This document shows, piece by piece, positions 23,748-33,385 of a DNA stretch of 64,000 bases. The translations under genes were made by a program, and so were the position numbers. Position 1 is the stretch's first letter. Every line of letters starts with the position of its first letter. This stretch comes from Anaerolineales bacterium (lineage in GTDB: Bacteria; Chloroflexota; Anaerolineae; Anaerolineales; UBA4823), in NCBI GenBank assembly GCA_003105035.1, contig PQAL01000038.1:1-64000 (forward strand), written 5' to 3'. A model generated the notes under the pieces. It did not search any database. It was not told the DNA's origin and saw only the letters and a list, made by a program, of their open reading frames with translations.

Positions 23748-25187
23748 CTAGTGCTCTGGGATCTCCCGCTCTGCCCGACGGAGAATCTTCTCCACTTTTT
23801 CACTCACCTCTCCAGGTAGCGGGTCGATCACCGGTCCTTCCAGGATGGACTGCACCAATTCACGGGCTTTCGAATACATTGACGGTTTCCCGATACTGAC
23901 CCAGCTCTCAAGCGAATGACGGTCTATCAACGCCGGGGTATATAGCTCATTTCCCCGTGCAGCCAAACGGGTGCTTTTTGCCCCCAAGAAATGCCCCCCA
24001 GGCCCAACCCGGCTGATATCTTCTAGCAGGTCTTTTCCATCCGAGCAGTCCACACCCTGCGCCAGGCGTTGCAACAGGTGCGCGATCTCGTTATCCACCA
24101 CAATTTGCTCCAAGACGAGCAGCTGGTCACTCTCGATTTCGCCAAAACCCACCAGGATATCCGCACCAGCCAAGACCGACGGCAATGTGGTGATGATTTT
24201 TTCGATCACTGCTTCCGGCCCGGCTTGCTTGGCATCGGAGGTGAACCCTGCCCCACTGGATGGGAAGCCATAATAGTGCGCCATTTCCACCAGGGCGGCA
24301 GTTTGCAATGCCATCTCTGGCACACCAGCCAGGTAGGCACCGCTCCGGAAATCGGTGATAGCCGTGGAGCTGGAGAAAATGATCGGCCGGCCTGGATGCG
24401 CCAACTGGAAGATCACCAGCGATGAGAGCATCTCAGCGTTCGCCAGGGCGATGTTCGATAGCAAGCTGGCCGGTCCGGTGGTGCCAATCACCGGCATGGG
24501 CATGCACATCACGGGTAGGTCGACCTGACCGAGCTCGAGGTAGGCGTCCAGCATCTGCCCATCATGGGTCAATGGGGCCACCGGGCAATAGATTAGCGAA
24601 TAGGCGTGGCTTTCCTTCAAGGTGGTTTCGCTGCCCACGATTGCCGCCAACCCTTCGATCAGGAAAGGTGCTTGTGCCACCGTATGCAGCTCGTGCTGAC
24701 CATGTTTAGAGCAATTGGTAGCCATGCTCAAGAATTCGTACAATGCCCGGATGTGGGCGGGCTTGTCTGCCGCACAGGTGGGCGCCCAGGCCATCACCCC
24801 CATATCCATCTGCTGAAAGACCTTCAAAGCTATTTCGATGTCCTGGCTGGTGCCGTAGCGTCGCTCACCACTTTGAAAATCCAGGGCAAAGGCAGCCGTC
24901 CCATCCAACCCGTAGCGAGTTTGCAGGGTGGGTAATGCCAGGTTGTAGGTGGGGTTGCGTGCCTCAAGCACGAACGACCTTGGTGCAGTTTTCAAGGCCT
25001 GGTTCACCAGCTCGGTGGGTATTTTGGCAATCCTCTCTTGTGGGTCGATGGGTATTCCATGACTACGAAAGATTTTCGGTGCCTGGTCCCCATAAAACCG
25101 AATGCCCACTTCCTCCAGAATGTGCAGGCTCATGTTGTGGACGCGGTGTTGTTCTTCTTCTGTCAGAATCTGGGCGGTGAACTGCAT
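23748..25187 (-). CDS. MttB-family (non-pyrrolysine) methyltransferase 1
   Basis: A 479-residue trimethylamine methyltransferase-family protein. Shared landmarks are MHVRxLEEVGIR-like N-terminal (SLHILEEVGIRFYG), GTTGPASLLSN and RVGPGGHFLGAKSTR. There is no internal amber codon, so it is not a pyrrolysine TMA methyltransferase; homologues without pyrrolysine demethylate glycine betaine (MtgB), proline betaine or carnitine and transfer the methyl to a corrinoid protein. The substrate here is unknown. GGAGG precedes the ATG. Last gene of the transporter-mttB operon. Confidence 0.9.
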   Translation of the reverse strand: MQFTAQILTEEEQHRVHNMSLHILEEVGIRFYGDQAPKIFRSHGIPIDPQERIAKIPTELVNQALKTAPRSFVLEARNPTYNLALPTLQTRYGLDGTAAFALDFQSGERRYGTSQDIEIALKVFQQMDMGVMAWAPTCAADKPAHIRALYEFLSMATNCSKHGQHELHTVAQAPFLIEGLAAIVGSETTLKESHAYSLIYCPVAPLTHDGQMLDAYLELGQVDLPVMCMPMPVIGTTGPASLLSNIALANAEMLSSLVIFQLAHPGRPIIFSSSTAITDFRSGAYLAGVPEMALQTAALVEMAHYYGFPSSGAGFTSDAKQAGPEAVIEKIITTLPSVLAGADILVGFGEIESDQLLVLEQIVVDNEIAHLLQRLAQGVDCSDGKDLLEDISRVGPGGHFLGAKSTRLAARGNELYTPALIDRHSLESWVSIGKPSMYSKARELVQSILEGPVIDPLPGEVSEKVEKILRRAEREIPEH

Positions 25188-25234
25188 AATTCCTCCGTGT
25201 CTTGGTGATCTAAATGACCTGGAAAGCTTGCGAT

Positions 25235-26689
25235 CTAGTGACCTTTTTCCTGGTCTGCAGCTTTCAATAGATTGCGTAGCTCAGCTTTTTGAGCGTCTTC
25301 CAGGGGCTGGGGATAATGGTTGGCCAGGATCCATTCCACTTTTTCGCGGGCTACTTCAAGGACGTCCCGATAGTCTCCGGCCAAGTTTCGCTGGCCGGTC
25401 AGGTTGGAGTATTGGCGCTGGCGTAGATTTTGGCGGGTATGCCGATGAGCCAGGTATTGGCCGCGTGGGCCGACCTCGCGGATCACATCCAAGGCTAAGG
25501 CCTCAGGGCTGGTGTTAAAATGGGAGGCTTCATGCCTGACACGATGGTATACATCGGCGTCCAATAAGATTGCTTCAGGGTAGAGCAACATGCACGACTC
25601 AACCAAGCCTAATCCACTGCCGGTTTCAGCGCCTGCCAGCGCGCACAACAATAATGACGATTCAGCTTCCGCAGCTGATTGCCAGCCTGGGACAACTGCA
25701 TCTGTCCCGAAGATACCGGCCAACGTGGGCACTCCCCAATGGTGGGCCATCTCCGCGCCCAACGGGTACAGCTGCGAGCCCTCGAATGTGCTGCTCTGGT
25801 AATCGCCGGTACGTGGGTGCATGATACCGGGCATCAGGGAGTGAAATACTGGGGCACCTGGCGCTGCCATCTGCAGCAACACCAGGGCGGAGATGATCTC
25901 TGCATCCCCGGTGACCAGCGTGCCTGCCAGGGTGGCCGGTGCGGTGGTCCCGGTATTGACCATCGACATGAATCCCACCGGCAGACCTGCTTCGGCAAAC
26001 ACTAGGGCTGATTCCAGACCATCGCGATCCTGGGCTAGGGGTGCGATGCAACATACCAACAAGGACAGGGGCGGACGCTGGCGCCTGACCTGCTCAGAAC
26101 CTGCCACCACGTTTGCCATTTCGATGGCATAACGTGCCGTCCATTCGCCCATGATGGTCTCAGATTGGATATGCTTTATGGTATTGTTGAAAGATGCCTC
26201 AATTTCGTGGAGCGGGGCAGTCTCAGGGTAATCCTGTGCACTGACGATCGGCCAGTAGAATCCCAGGGCGCTCAGGTAGTCGGATACCCTGGCCATGGCA
26301 GCCACATCTTCTTTTCTGGAGCGCCTTCTCTGGCGGGTGACAAAATCGATGGTTTCAACCCCACACCCATCCGTTGCGCAATACAAGGCTGTGCCATCCA
26401 GGTGCAAATCGAAGTCCTGGGAACGCGCCCCCATGGTGTAGTAACGCGGGGCATGATTCATAGTCTCCAGCACCACCTCGCTGGGCAGCTTTACCAGCTG
26501 GCGCTGAAAATCCACCCTGCCGCCATGCTCGGCGTAGATTTTTAGTGCCATCTCCGATGGGCAGTGCACCCCCACCTGTTCCAGGATCTCCAGGGTGGCC
26601 GCCTGCAGCTCATTAAGCTGGCGTTCATCCAGGATATTCACATGGTAACCGGGCACGATCGGTTGCAGGGCGGGAGTTTCACTAGCCAT
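25235..26689 (-). CDS. MttB-family (non-pyrrolysine) methyltransferase 2
   Basis: A 484-residue MttB homologue. It is closest in the cluster to methyltransferase 3: both have DGCGVETIDF-TRQRR, GTTAPATLAG, QMAAPGAPVFHSL-type sequence, and AEMAHHWG. It lacks the GPGGHFLG sequence of copy 1, having GPRGQYLAHRHTR. No in-frame stop interrupts it. Corrinoid partner not found in the window. Spacing to copy 3 is 5 bases, so translation is coupled. Confidence 0.88.
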   Translation of the reverse strand: MASETPALQPIVPGYHVNILDERQLNELQAATLEILEQVGVHCPSEMALKIYAEHGGRVDFQRQLVKLPSEVVLETMNHAPRYYTMGARSQDFDLHLDGTALYCATDGCGVETIDFVTRQRRRSRKEDVAAMARVSDYLSALGFYWPIVSAQDYPETAPLHEIEASFNNTIKHIQSETIMGEWTARYAIEMANVVAGSEQVRRQRPPLSLLVCCIAPLAQDRDGLESALVFAEAGLPVGFMSMVNTGTTAPATLAGTLVTGDAEIISALVLLQMAAPGAPVFHSLMPGIMHPRTGDYQSSTFEGSQLYPLGAEMAHHWGVPTLAGIFGTDAVVPGWQSAAEAESSLLLCALAGAETGSGLGLVESCMLLYPEAILLDADVYHRVRHEASHFNTSPEALALDVIREVGPRGQYLAHRHTRQNLRQRQYSNLTGQRNLAGDYRDVLEVAREKVEWILANHYPQPLEDAQKAELRNLLKAADQEKGH

Positions 26690-26694
26690 AGTTG

Positions 26695-28152
26695 CTACCC
26701 CTTGCGAAGCTCTTTATCCGCAGCCGCCAAAATCCGTTTAAGCTCAGCCTGTTTTTCACCTTCCAATGCCTGTGGATGATGATTCTTGCGGATCCAATCG
26801 ACCTTTTCAATCGCAACCTGGCGAGGGTCGCGATATTTTCCATCTTCACCGATCTGGTGATTAATGCCGCGAACCAGCGATTCGCGGATGTGGTTGCGAG
26901 TATGCCTCTGCCCCAGATAATGACCACCCGGACCGACCGCATGAACCGTGTCGAGCGCTAATGTCTCGGGGCTCACCTCCAGATCCATCAGCTGGTAGCG
27001 AGCCCGCTGGTACAGGTCATCATCCATGATGATCTGTTCAGGGTAGAGCAGCGTGTATGTCTCTGAGAGCCCCAATCCGGTGACAATATCTGCACCGGCC
27101 AAACCAGCCAGGTATGGATCCAGTGCCACCTCCCCTGCACCCAGCCATGTGCCGGGTTCATGGGCATCCGTGCCGTAGCAAGCTCCCAGTGAAGCCATAC
27201 CCCAATGGTGGGCCATTTCCACCGGTGCGTAGCGCGTCCGGCTATCCAGCGAATAACTCACATAGCCCCCCGTGCGCGGGTCAGCCCAGGCTTGCATCAA
27301 CGAGTGAAAAACCGGGGCACCAGGGGCGTGAAGCTGCATGAGCACCGTTGCGCTGATAATCTCAGCATCCCCCATGGCAAATGCACCGGCCAGGGTAGCG
27401 GGGGCGGTCGTCCCCAGGGTGGGCATGGCCAGGAACCCGACTGGTAGCCCAGCTTCTGCCAATACCAGCGCACCTTCGATCCCAGCCGTGTCTTGCACCA
27501 ACGGAGCGATCGTGCACACCACTAGCGAGAACGGTGGGCGCTGGCGCAGCTCCTCCCGGCTTCCGGCGATCACACTAGCCATCTCAGCAGCATACCGGCA
27601 GGGAATTTCCCCCATCACCGTTTCACTTTGCACATGCTTTACCGAGTTATTCCAGGCGGCATCGATTTCATGCAGTGGGGCAGTCTCGCCGTGATCCTGG
27701 GCACTCACCATCGGCCAGATAAATGCAATGGATGGCAGGTAATCGGAGATCAAGGCCATCGTTCCAACGTCAGCCTTGCATGAAGGCCGCCGCTGCCGGG
27801 TGGTAAAGTCAATGGTCTCCACCCCGCACCCGTCTGTAGTAAAGAATGTCACTCCCTGGGCCAGCTGCAAGTCATAGCTCGGTCGCCGCGCGCCTAGTAT
27901 AAAATAGCGGGGAACCGTGAATAAGGCTCTCAAAACAAAATCCGGCTGCATTCTGACCACCTGCGACTGCCAGTCCACTTGCGCACCGTGTTCGGCAAAG
28001 ATCGACAGGGCTTTTTGGGATGGAAATCGTACGCCAGTCTTATCTAAGATCTCCAGCGTTGCGGCTTGCAAATCATCCAGCTGTTTATCGGTCAGGAATT
28101 GCAGGTGATAATTGGTCTGTAATGGTTGTAAGGGTGGGTATTCGGTTGGCAT
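26695..28152 (-). CDS. MttB-family (non-pyrrolysine) methyltransferase 3
   Basis: A 485-residue MttB homologue, sister of copy 2 by shared motifs (TTDGCGVETIDF, GTTAPATLAGAF, VEMAHHWG). The C-terminal VGPGGHYLGQRHTR matches the family. An AAGGATAAATT ribosome-binding site precedes the ATG. The duplication that made copies 2 and 3 is older than a recent tandem event, since DNA similarity by eye is only partial. Predicted methyl donor unknown. Confidence 0.88.
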   Translation of the reverse strand: MPTEYPPLQPLQTNYHLQFLTDKQLDDLQAATLEILDKTGVRFPSQKALSIFAEHGAQVDWQSQVVRMQPDFVLRALFTVPRYFILGARRPSYDLQLAQGVTFFTTDGCGVETIDFTTRQRRPSCKADVGTMALISDYLPSIAFIWPMVSAQDHGETAPLHEIDAAWNNSVKHVQSETVMGEIPCRYAAEMASVIAGSREELRQRPPFSLVVCTIAPLVQDTAGIEGALVLAEAGLPVGFLAMPTLGTTAPATLAGAFAMGDAEIISATVLMQLHAPGAPVFHSLMQAWADPRTGGYVSYSLDSRTRYAPVEMAHHWGMASLGACYGTDAHEPGTWLGAGEVALDPYLAGLAGADIVTGLGLSETYTLLYPEQIIMDDDLYQRARYQLMDLEVSPETLALDTVHAVGPGGHYLGQRHTRNHIRESLVRGINHQIGEDGKYRDPRQVAIEKVDWIRKNHHPQALEGEKQAELKRILAAADKELRKG

Positions 28153-28208
28153 AATTTATCCTTGAATAGCTGGTCATTTTTTACGGAATGGGTTATTTTA
28201 TCGATGTG

Positions 28209-29639
28209 TCACCGAGACGCACGTGCCCGTCTCTCGAGGTGTTCAAGCTCGCGTAGCGTATCTTCAGGTAAGGGCAAGGGTTGGTGATGTGATAAAAGCT
28301 GTCGAATATCTTCCCTGGCCTCAGCCAGGATGTCTGGTGAACCCGAAGCGATCCATTGTTCGTACGGGCCATGCTGCCCAAATTTACTCCTATAGATTTC
28401 ATCGGAACGAACCATCCTGCGCGTAGAGCCATGTTTAAGGTAATTTCCTCCCGGTCCCAGCTCGGAGATCACTTCACCCAGCCATTTTTCGGTGCTGCTG
28501 CCAATTCCTGAGCTGAGGCGTTTACAGCGCCGGACAACTTCCACGTCAATCATCATTTGCTCAGGGCTGAAGATGGTTGAACCCCCCAGCAACCCCGGCC
28601 CCACCAGTAAGTCGGGCTGTGCTAAGACCGGTAGGGCATAATTCAATGCACGTTCATAAGCTGCTTGGATACATGGCACATGGTGGTCCGAACCTCCCGT
28701 GCTAGCTTCTACTGGCAACTGATACATGCGGGCAAGCTGTGTCACTGCCGCGCTTAGCAGGGCATGTTCCACCTCGCCACTCCCAAACCGGCCTGAGTGC
28801 ATATCGGCAATTACAGGCACGGCTGCGTAGATGAATGGAGTTCCTGGTGCAGCAGCCTGGATAAGGCAGAGCATTGCCAGCGTCTCACAGTTAGCCAGGA
28901 TTAGTTGCGAGATCAATGAAGCCGGTCCGGTTAACCCCAGCATCGGCATGGTCATCACCGCCACGGGGATGCCCCACTCCAACGTCTCAAGGTAGGCATC
29001 CGTATATTCACCCTCGATGAGCAGAGGGGAGGCGGGGCATATGAGGAATGAAACCGGCAGGGTTTGCTTAAACTCAAGCGGGCTACCAAACACCACCTGG
29101 AGCACTTCCAGCATCCAGCGGCTTGCTTCAGGTGTTGCGGTCGATTCCTGGATATGCTTGGAAAAATTTGAAAAGATGGTTTTCCAGTATGCCACCGTAT
29201 CACCAGGCGTATGTCCCCAACAGCCTTCGATGGCACTCCAGTACACATCGATATCATCCAGGCAGTCACCCAGGCGTGTCGCCAGGTACCAGTCATCCAG
29301 GTTGGCAGTCCTGCGCACACCTGCATCCGCATCGTAAGTGTAGACTGCCGCGCCATCCATGATGATTCCACACCGTCCACTGTTCATGGGCAGTGTGCAC
29401 CCGGGCCGGCGGGCACCAAGCTGGAATGCCTTGGGCGCCAGATCCAGGCAGGCCTCAACCAGATTTTTTGGAAAATGTACGATATGCGAAGCGTGGTCAA
29501 CATCTGCACCAGCTTGCCCAAGCAAGTTCCGCCCGCGCTGAGTATCTACCCTCACCCCAGTATTTTGTAATATACGCAAGGTCTCTTCATGAATGCGGTC
29601 ACACTCATCTGAAGATAGCACCTGCACCTGGGTTTTCAT
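28209..29639 (-). CDS. MttB-family (non-pyrrolysine) methyltransferase 4
   Basis: A 476-residue MttB homologue and the first of the four in transcription order. It shares with copy 1 the pattern ...LGLTGPASLISQLILANCETLAML and a C-terminal EIYRSKFGQHGPYEQW like copy 1's ELYTPALIDRHSLESW. Its ATG overlaps the stop of the dppC-like permease gene (TAATG), tying methyltransferases to transporter in one operon. The protein has the GPGGNYLKHGSTRR element. Confidence 0.88.
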   Translation of the reverse strand: MKTQVQVLSSDECDRIHEETLRILQNTGVRVDTQRGRNLLGQAGADVDHASHIVHFPKNLVEACLDLAPKAFQLGARRPGCTLPMNSGRCGIIMDGAAVYTYDADAGVRRTANLDDWYLATRLGDCLDDIDVYWSAIEGCWGHTPGDTVAYWKTIFSNFSKHIQESTATPEASRWMLEVLQVVFGSPLEFKQTLPVSFLICPASPLLIEGEYTDAYLETLEWGIPVAVMTMPMLGLTGPASLISQLILANCETLAMLCLIQAAAPGTPFIYAAVPVIADMHSGRFGSGEVEHALLSAAVTQLARMYQLPVEASTGGSDHHVPCIQAAYERALNYALPVLAQPDLLVGPGLLGGSTIFSPEQMMIDVEVVRRCKRLSSGIGSSTEKWLGEVISELGPGGNYLKHGSTRRMVRSDEIYRSKFGQHGPYEQWIASGSPDILAEAREDIRQLLSHHQPLPLPEDTLRELEHLERRARASR

Positions 29640-30553
29640 TAAACTTCCCCCATTTTCTCCAAAACTTTGTGTGGATCAAACGCGTCGCGTAAGCCATCAC
29701 CGATGTAATTGATCGAGATTACCGACAAGAAGATCATTAATCCCGGGAAGATAGCTAACCAGGGGTATTTCACCAGATAATCCTGAGCATTGCTGAGCAG
29801 GTTGCCCCACGATGGCGTGGGAGGCTGGATGCCGAATCCAAGATAGCTAAGCCCCGATTCTTCCAGGATGGCATAAGCTACTTCCAGCGTGGCCTCAACG
29901 ATGACTGGCCCGATGGCATTGGGGAAGATGTGGATGGCAATGATCCGCATGTTGTTGGCCCCCAAGGCCCGCGTGGCGGTCACAAAGTCCATCTCACGAA
30001 TCGTTAGGTAGGAGGCACGCACGATACGGGCGGTGAACATCCAGGCCAGCAAGCCGATCACCCCTGCGATGGTCAACACGGGATTACTCTTTAAAAATGG
30101 TGCATCGACCTCGCGAAGGACGGCGCTTAACAGGATAAGCACCAGCAAGGATGGTAAAGCCAGGGCTGCATCGGTGATACGCATTAAGATATTATCAATC
30201 CGCCCCCCAAAATAACCCGCAATCGCCCCAACTGGCACCCCGATCAAGAGGGTGATGATCATCACCGAAAATCCTACCGCAAGTGATACCCTGCCTCCAT
30301 ATAAAACCCGCGTCATTAAGTCCCGTCCGAGTGCATCAGTCCCCATCGGGTGCGACCATGAAGGTGGCTGGTAACGCTCAGCCATATCCGACTTGATCGG
30401 ATCGTATGGGGAAAGGAAGGCAAATGCACATGCCAGGATGATTAAAGACAACACGATGCTGCCTGCAATCGCGCCAGGATGTTTCCGGAAACGCTTCCAG
30501 ATCATCCCACTCATGGTTGATTCGCGTGCGATTTGAATGGAGGCTTCAGTCAT
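29639..30553 (-). CDS. ABC transporter permease, Dpp/Opp C type
   Basis: A 304-residue membrane subunit of a peptide/nickel-type ABC importer (family DppC/OppC). Features: N-terminal cytoplasmic helix then membrane segment, SHPMGTDALGRDLMTRVLYGGRVSL, and the EAA coupling loop ATRALGANNMRIIAIHIFPNAI. The start overlaps the upstream permease by 8 bases. These importers need two ATPases, which are not in this window. Confidence 0.92.
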   Translation of the reverse strand: MTEASIQIARESTMSGMIWKRFRKHPGAIAGSIVLSLIILACAFAFLSPYDPIKSDMAERYQPPSWSHPMGTDALGRDLMTRVLYGGRVSLAVGFSVMIITLLIGVPVGAIAGYFGGRIDNILMRITDAALALPSLLVLILLSAVLREVDAPFLKSNPVLTIAGVIGLLAWMFTARIVRASYLTIREMDFVTATRALGANNMRIIAIHIFPNAIGPVIVEATLEVAYAILEESGLSYLGFGIQPPTPSWGNLLSNAQDYLVKYPWLAIFPGLMIFLSVISINYIGDGLRDAFDPHKVLEKMGEV

Positions 30554-31586
30554 AGTGTATGCGGGGGTCTAATCTTGAGTAAACGATATCAGCCAGCAGG
30601 TTAGCAATAATCACCGCTACCGTTCCAATGGTCAGGATGGCCATCAAAGTGGGATAATCACGATCGATTGCAGCCTGGTAATACAAACGTCCCATCCCAG
30701 GCCATGAAAAGAGAATCTCTACATAGAGTGAGCCAGCAAAAATGTACGGCAGGTCAAGTGCAAAAATCGTCACCAATGGGAGCAGGGCATTGCGTAAAGC
30801 ATGTTTGTAATAGACCTTGTTCAAGGTCAAGCCCTTAGCCCTGGCGGTCCGGACGTAATCCTGGTGGATAACATCCAGCATGCTGGAGCGCAAGAAGCGT
30901 GAATACCACGTCACCCAACCCACCACTCCCATAGTGACAGGCAGGATTAAATGTTTCGTCCAGTCGATTAGCGAGAACCCCATGCCCAAGGTATACATCC
31001 CTCCCGCAGGGAGAAGCGAATCTCCTGTGATGGGGTTTTTTAGCCAGACGTAGAATATTAAAATCAAGATTAAACCCAGCCAAAACTCTGGGATAGCCTG
31101 GCCAATAAATGACAATGTAGTGACAACGATATCGAACTTGGAGTATTGTTTTACGGCGGATATTACACCGACAGGGATGGCGATGATTGCCACAACCGAT
31201 AATGTCACCGACATCAGATATGCGGTATTTTTGAAACTCTCCTTGATCGAGTCGATGACAGGTTTCCTGGTGCGGTAAGAATTACCAAAATCACCTCGCA
31301 GGATGCCTTTGCCGTGCCCGGGGGTTTCCTTTACGCCATCCCCATCCGCATCGATCTTTGTCCAATCATTGCCGATCAGCCAGAAGACATAACGCACATA
31401 CACGGGTTGGTCCAGGCCGAACTGGCGTTTTAATATCGCGATCTGTTCCGCATTCAACCGCCGGGATGTCCCCCTTCCAGAAAGTGGGCCACCAGGTGCC
31501 AGGTTAACCAGGGCGAATAAGACGACGCTAACGATCAGCAATAATGGAATCGCCTGCAGCAGTCTCCTGACAAGATAGTTGCCCAC
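30546..31586 (-). CDS. ABC transporter permease, Dpp/Opp B type
   Basis: A 346-residue DppB-type membrane subunit. N-terminal LVRRLLQAIPLLLIVSVVLFALVNLAPGG is diagnostic, and the coupling loop is YVRTARAKGLTLNKVYYKHALRNALLP. After the first helix it has an insert of roughly 25 residues with IDADGDGVKE, an EF-hand-like calcium-binding loop not usual in DppB. Start codon is GTG with AAAGGATT upstream. It heads the permease pair and follows the binding-protein gene by 35 bases. Confidence 0.92.
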   Translation of the reverse strand: MGNYLVRRLLQAIPLLLIVSVVLFALVNLAPGGPLSGRGTSRRLNAEQIAILKRQFGLDQPVYVRYVFWLIGNDWTKIDADGDGVKETPGHGKGILRGDFGNSYRTRKPVIDSIKESFKNTAYLMSVTLSVVAIIAIPVGVISAVKQYSKFDIVVTTLSFIGQAIPEFWLGLILILIFYVWLKNPITGDSLLPAGGMYTLGMGFSLIDWTKHLILPVTMGVVGWVTWYSRFLRSSMLDVIHQDYVRTARAKGLTLNKVYYKHALRNALLPLVTIFALDLPYIFAGSLYVEILFSWPGMGRLYYQAAIDRDYPTLMAILTIGTVAVIIANLLADIVYSRLDPRIHYD

Positions 31587-31621
31587 TTCTGTCTAATCCT
31601 TTATCCCAATCAGCTCAATGA

Positions 31622-33385
31622 TTACTTTACGGTCCAATCCGCCACATTCCAGGTGACAATCTCGTTGGCGTTCGACTTCACACCCTGCAGCCGTGTGGAA
31701 TGGGCATTGGCATCCACAGTGGTGAATAGTATCAGCTCGGGCAGGTCTTCATCCAGGATCTTAGCCAGCTGGCAGAAACTCTCCTGACGTACAGCTTCGT
31801 CCAAGGTATATGAGGCATCGATCAGCTCATCCACCTCTGGCTTAATGTAACGACCATAGTTTAAACCAGCATCAGGTACAGCTGCCGCTGAATAATAGTA
31901 ACCCCACAGGAAATCAGTCGGGTCAGTGCCAGAATAACCGTCGTCCCAGATGTCCATATCAAAATCACCCGATTGCTCGATGCCACCGTTTTCGGATGAA
32001 TCCCAAAGAACAGTCCCCTCAACCCTTTGAATGCTGAGCTTGATGCCAATTTCTCCAAGTTTTTCAGCGATAAACTCCTGAGTCAGGTCGAGGGCTTCAC
32101 CATACTCTGAATAGGTATAGAACTCCATCTCCATCTTATAGCCGTCCTCGGCGCCAGTGGTACAACCCTGGCATTCACGGATACCATCCCCATCAATGTC
32201 TACCCAACCAGCTTCTTCAAGTAGAGCTTTGGCGGCTTCAGGATCATACTTTGGCTCCGGGATGTCACACACATTGTAGGGAGGTCGGAAGAACTCCGTC
32301 CAGACCTTTTTGGCATAATCGTACCAAAATGTTTTCGAAATGGTATCAACATCGATGCCCATCCGGATAGCTTGACGGACGCGGACATCGGAGAGGATGG
32401 GGTGAGGTGTTGCAACCGGGTCGGTTGTCCCCTTGGCTGCCAGGTTAAAGAAGATACGCATCACCCAGCGATCCACCGGGCTCAGGCTGACCTGGACAGC
32501 ATCAGAATAATTCTGCAGTTCATAGACAATCGGCTCAGGTGTCCACATATCAAGATCAGCATCCCCGTTAATCAGCATCTGCTTGCGGACTGCCTCATCC
32601 GGGACGATTTTGACCAAGATCTCATCGATTGACGGTTTGCCCGGTTCGAAATAGGTTGGATTTTTCTCGAAGGTCAGGTGGTCATTCTGCACCCATTCCT
32701 TGAGGATATACGGGCCATTGCTCAGAGGCTGCAATCCGCAGTCCCAGTTGGCGAAACCCTGCTCAGCATCACAGTAATGAGCCGGCCACACTACCATCAA
32801 GTAGCCTCCGAATTGGATCAGGTAACCTGGATATATGGCATTGTAGTGCACAACTGCAGTATATTCATCGATTTTCTCTACACTATCCACATAATCAATG
32901 CCAGGAATCCAATAGCCTGTCTCGGGGTCCACCACTGCTTCATAGGTGAAGACCACGTCATTAGCAGTGACTGGTGTGCCATCTGCCCATTGAATGTCCT
33001 GCCGAAGCTTCCAGGTTACATCCATGGTTCCATTTTCCTCATCGATGACCACACCCCCATTCTCGACGGACGGCAGCTCTACAGCCAGCTCTGCAAATGG
33101 ATTGCCATTCTCATCCAGATCTGCCAGCCCAAGCATGGTCAGCTCCATAACAAGCACATCAAACCCATTTTGGTTGATAGCTCCATTAAAGGTGGGTGGG
33201 TCTTCGGCGATAACTGCCGTTATCGAGGTTTTTTCTGGGACCGCAGTTGGCTCGGTTACCGGCGGAATTTCGCCGGTGGTTGGTTGAACTGCTGGAGCCT
33301 GGGTCTGTGTAGTACAGCCTGCAAGCGAAGACCCGATCAATACCAAAATCGCCAGCAAGGTGAACCACTTCATTTTCGCTTTCAT
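31622..33385 (-). CDS. ABC transporter substrate-binding lipoprotein, family 5
   Basis: A 587-residue solute-binding protein of the peptide/nickel/oligosaccharide-binding type (SBP_bac_5). Lipobox SLAGC (Cys24), Thr/Pro-rich linker, then the domain with TWKLRQDIQWADGTPVTANDVVFTYE near residue 130. A VDIDGDGIREC loop near residue 390 is again EF-hand-like. It selects the ligand for the importer; linkage to four MttB genes predicts a methylated amine, but this fold usually takes peptides. AAGGAA precedes the ATG. First gene of the operon. Confidence 0.93.
   Translation of the reverse strand: MKAKMKWFTLLAILVLIGSSLAGCTTQTQAPAVQPTTGEIPPVTEPTAVPEKTSITAVIAEDPPTFNGAINQNGFDVLVMELTMLGLADLDENGNPFAELAVELPSVENGGVVIDEENGTMDVTWKLRQDIQWADGTPVTANDVVFTYEAVVDPETGYWIPGIDYVDSVEKIDEYTAVVHYNAIYPGYLIQFGGYLMVVWPAHYCDAEQGFANWDCGLQPLSNGPYILKEWVQNDHLTFEKNPTYFEPGKPSIDEILVKIVPDEAVRKQMLINGDADLDMWTPEPIVYELQNYSDAVQVSLSPVDRWVMRIFFNLAAKGTTDPVATPHPILSDVRVRQAIRMGIDVDTISKTFWYDYAKKVWTEFFRPPYNVCDIPEPKYDPEAAKALLEEAGWVDIDGDGIRECQGCTTGAEDGYKMEMEFYTYSEYGEALDLTQEFIAEKLGEIGIKLSIQRVEGTVLWDSSENGGIEQSGDFDMDIWDDGYSGTDPTDFLWGYYYSAAAVPDAGLNYGRYIKPEVDELIDASYTLDEAVRQESFCQLAKILDEDLPELILFTTVDANAHSTRLQGVKSNANEIVTWNVADWTVK

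Noticed and set aside
23748-29639. Pyrrolysine-containing TMA methyltransferases
   Set aside because: All four MttB genes are uninterrupted at full length, with no in-frame amber codon, so they do not look pyrrolysine-dependent.
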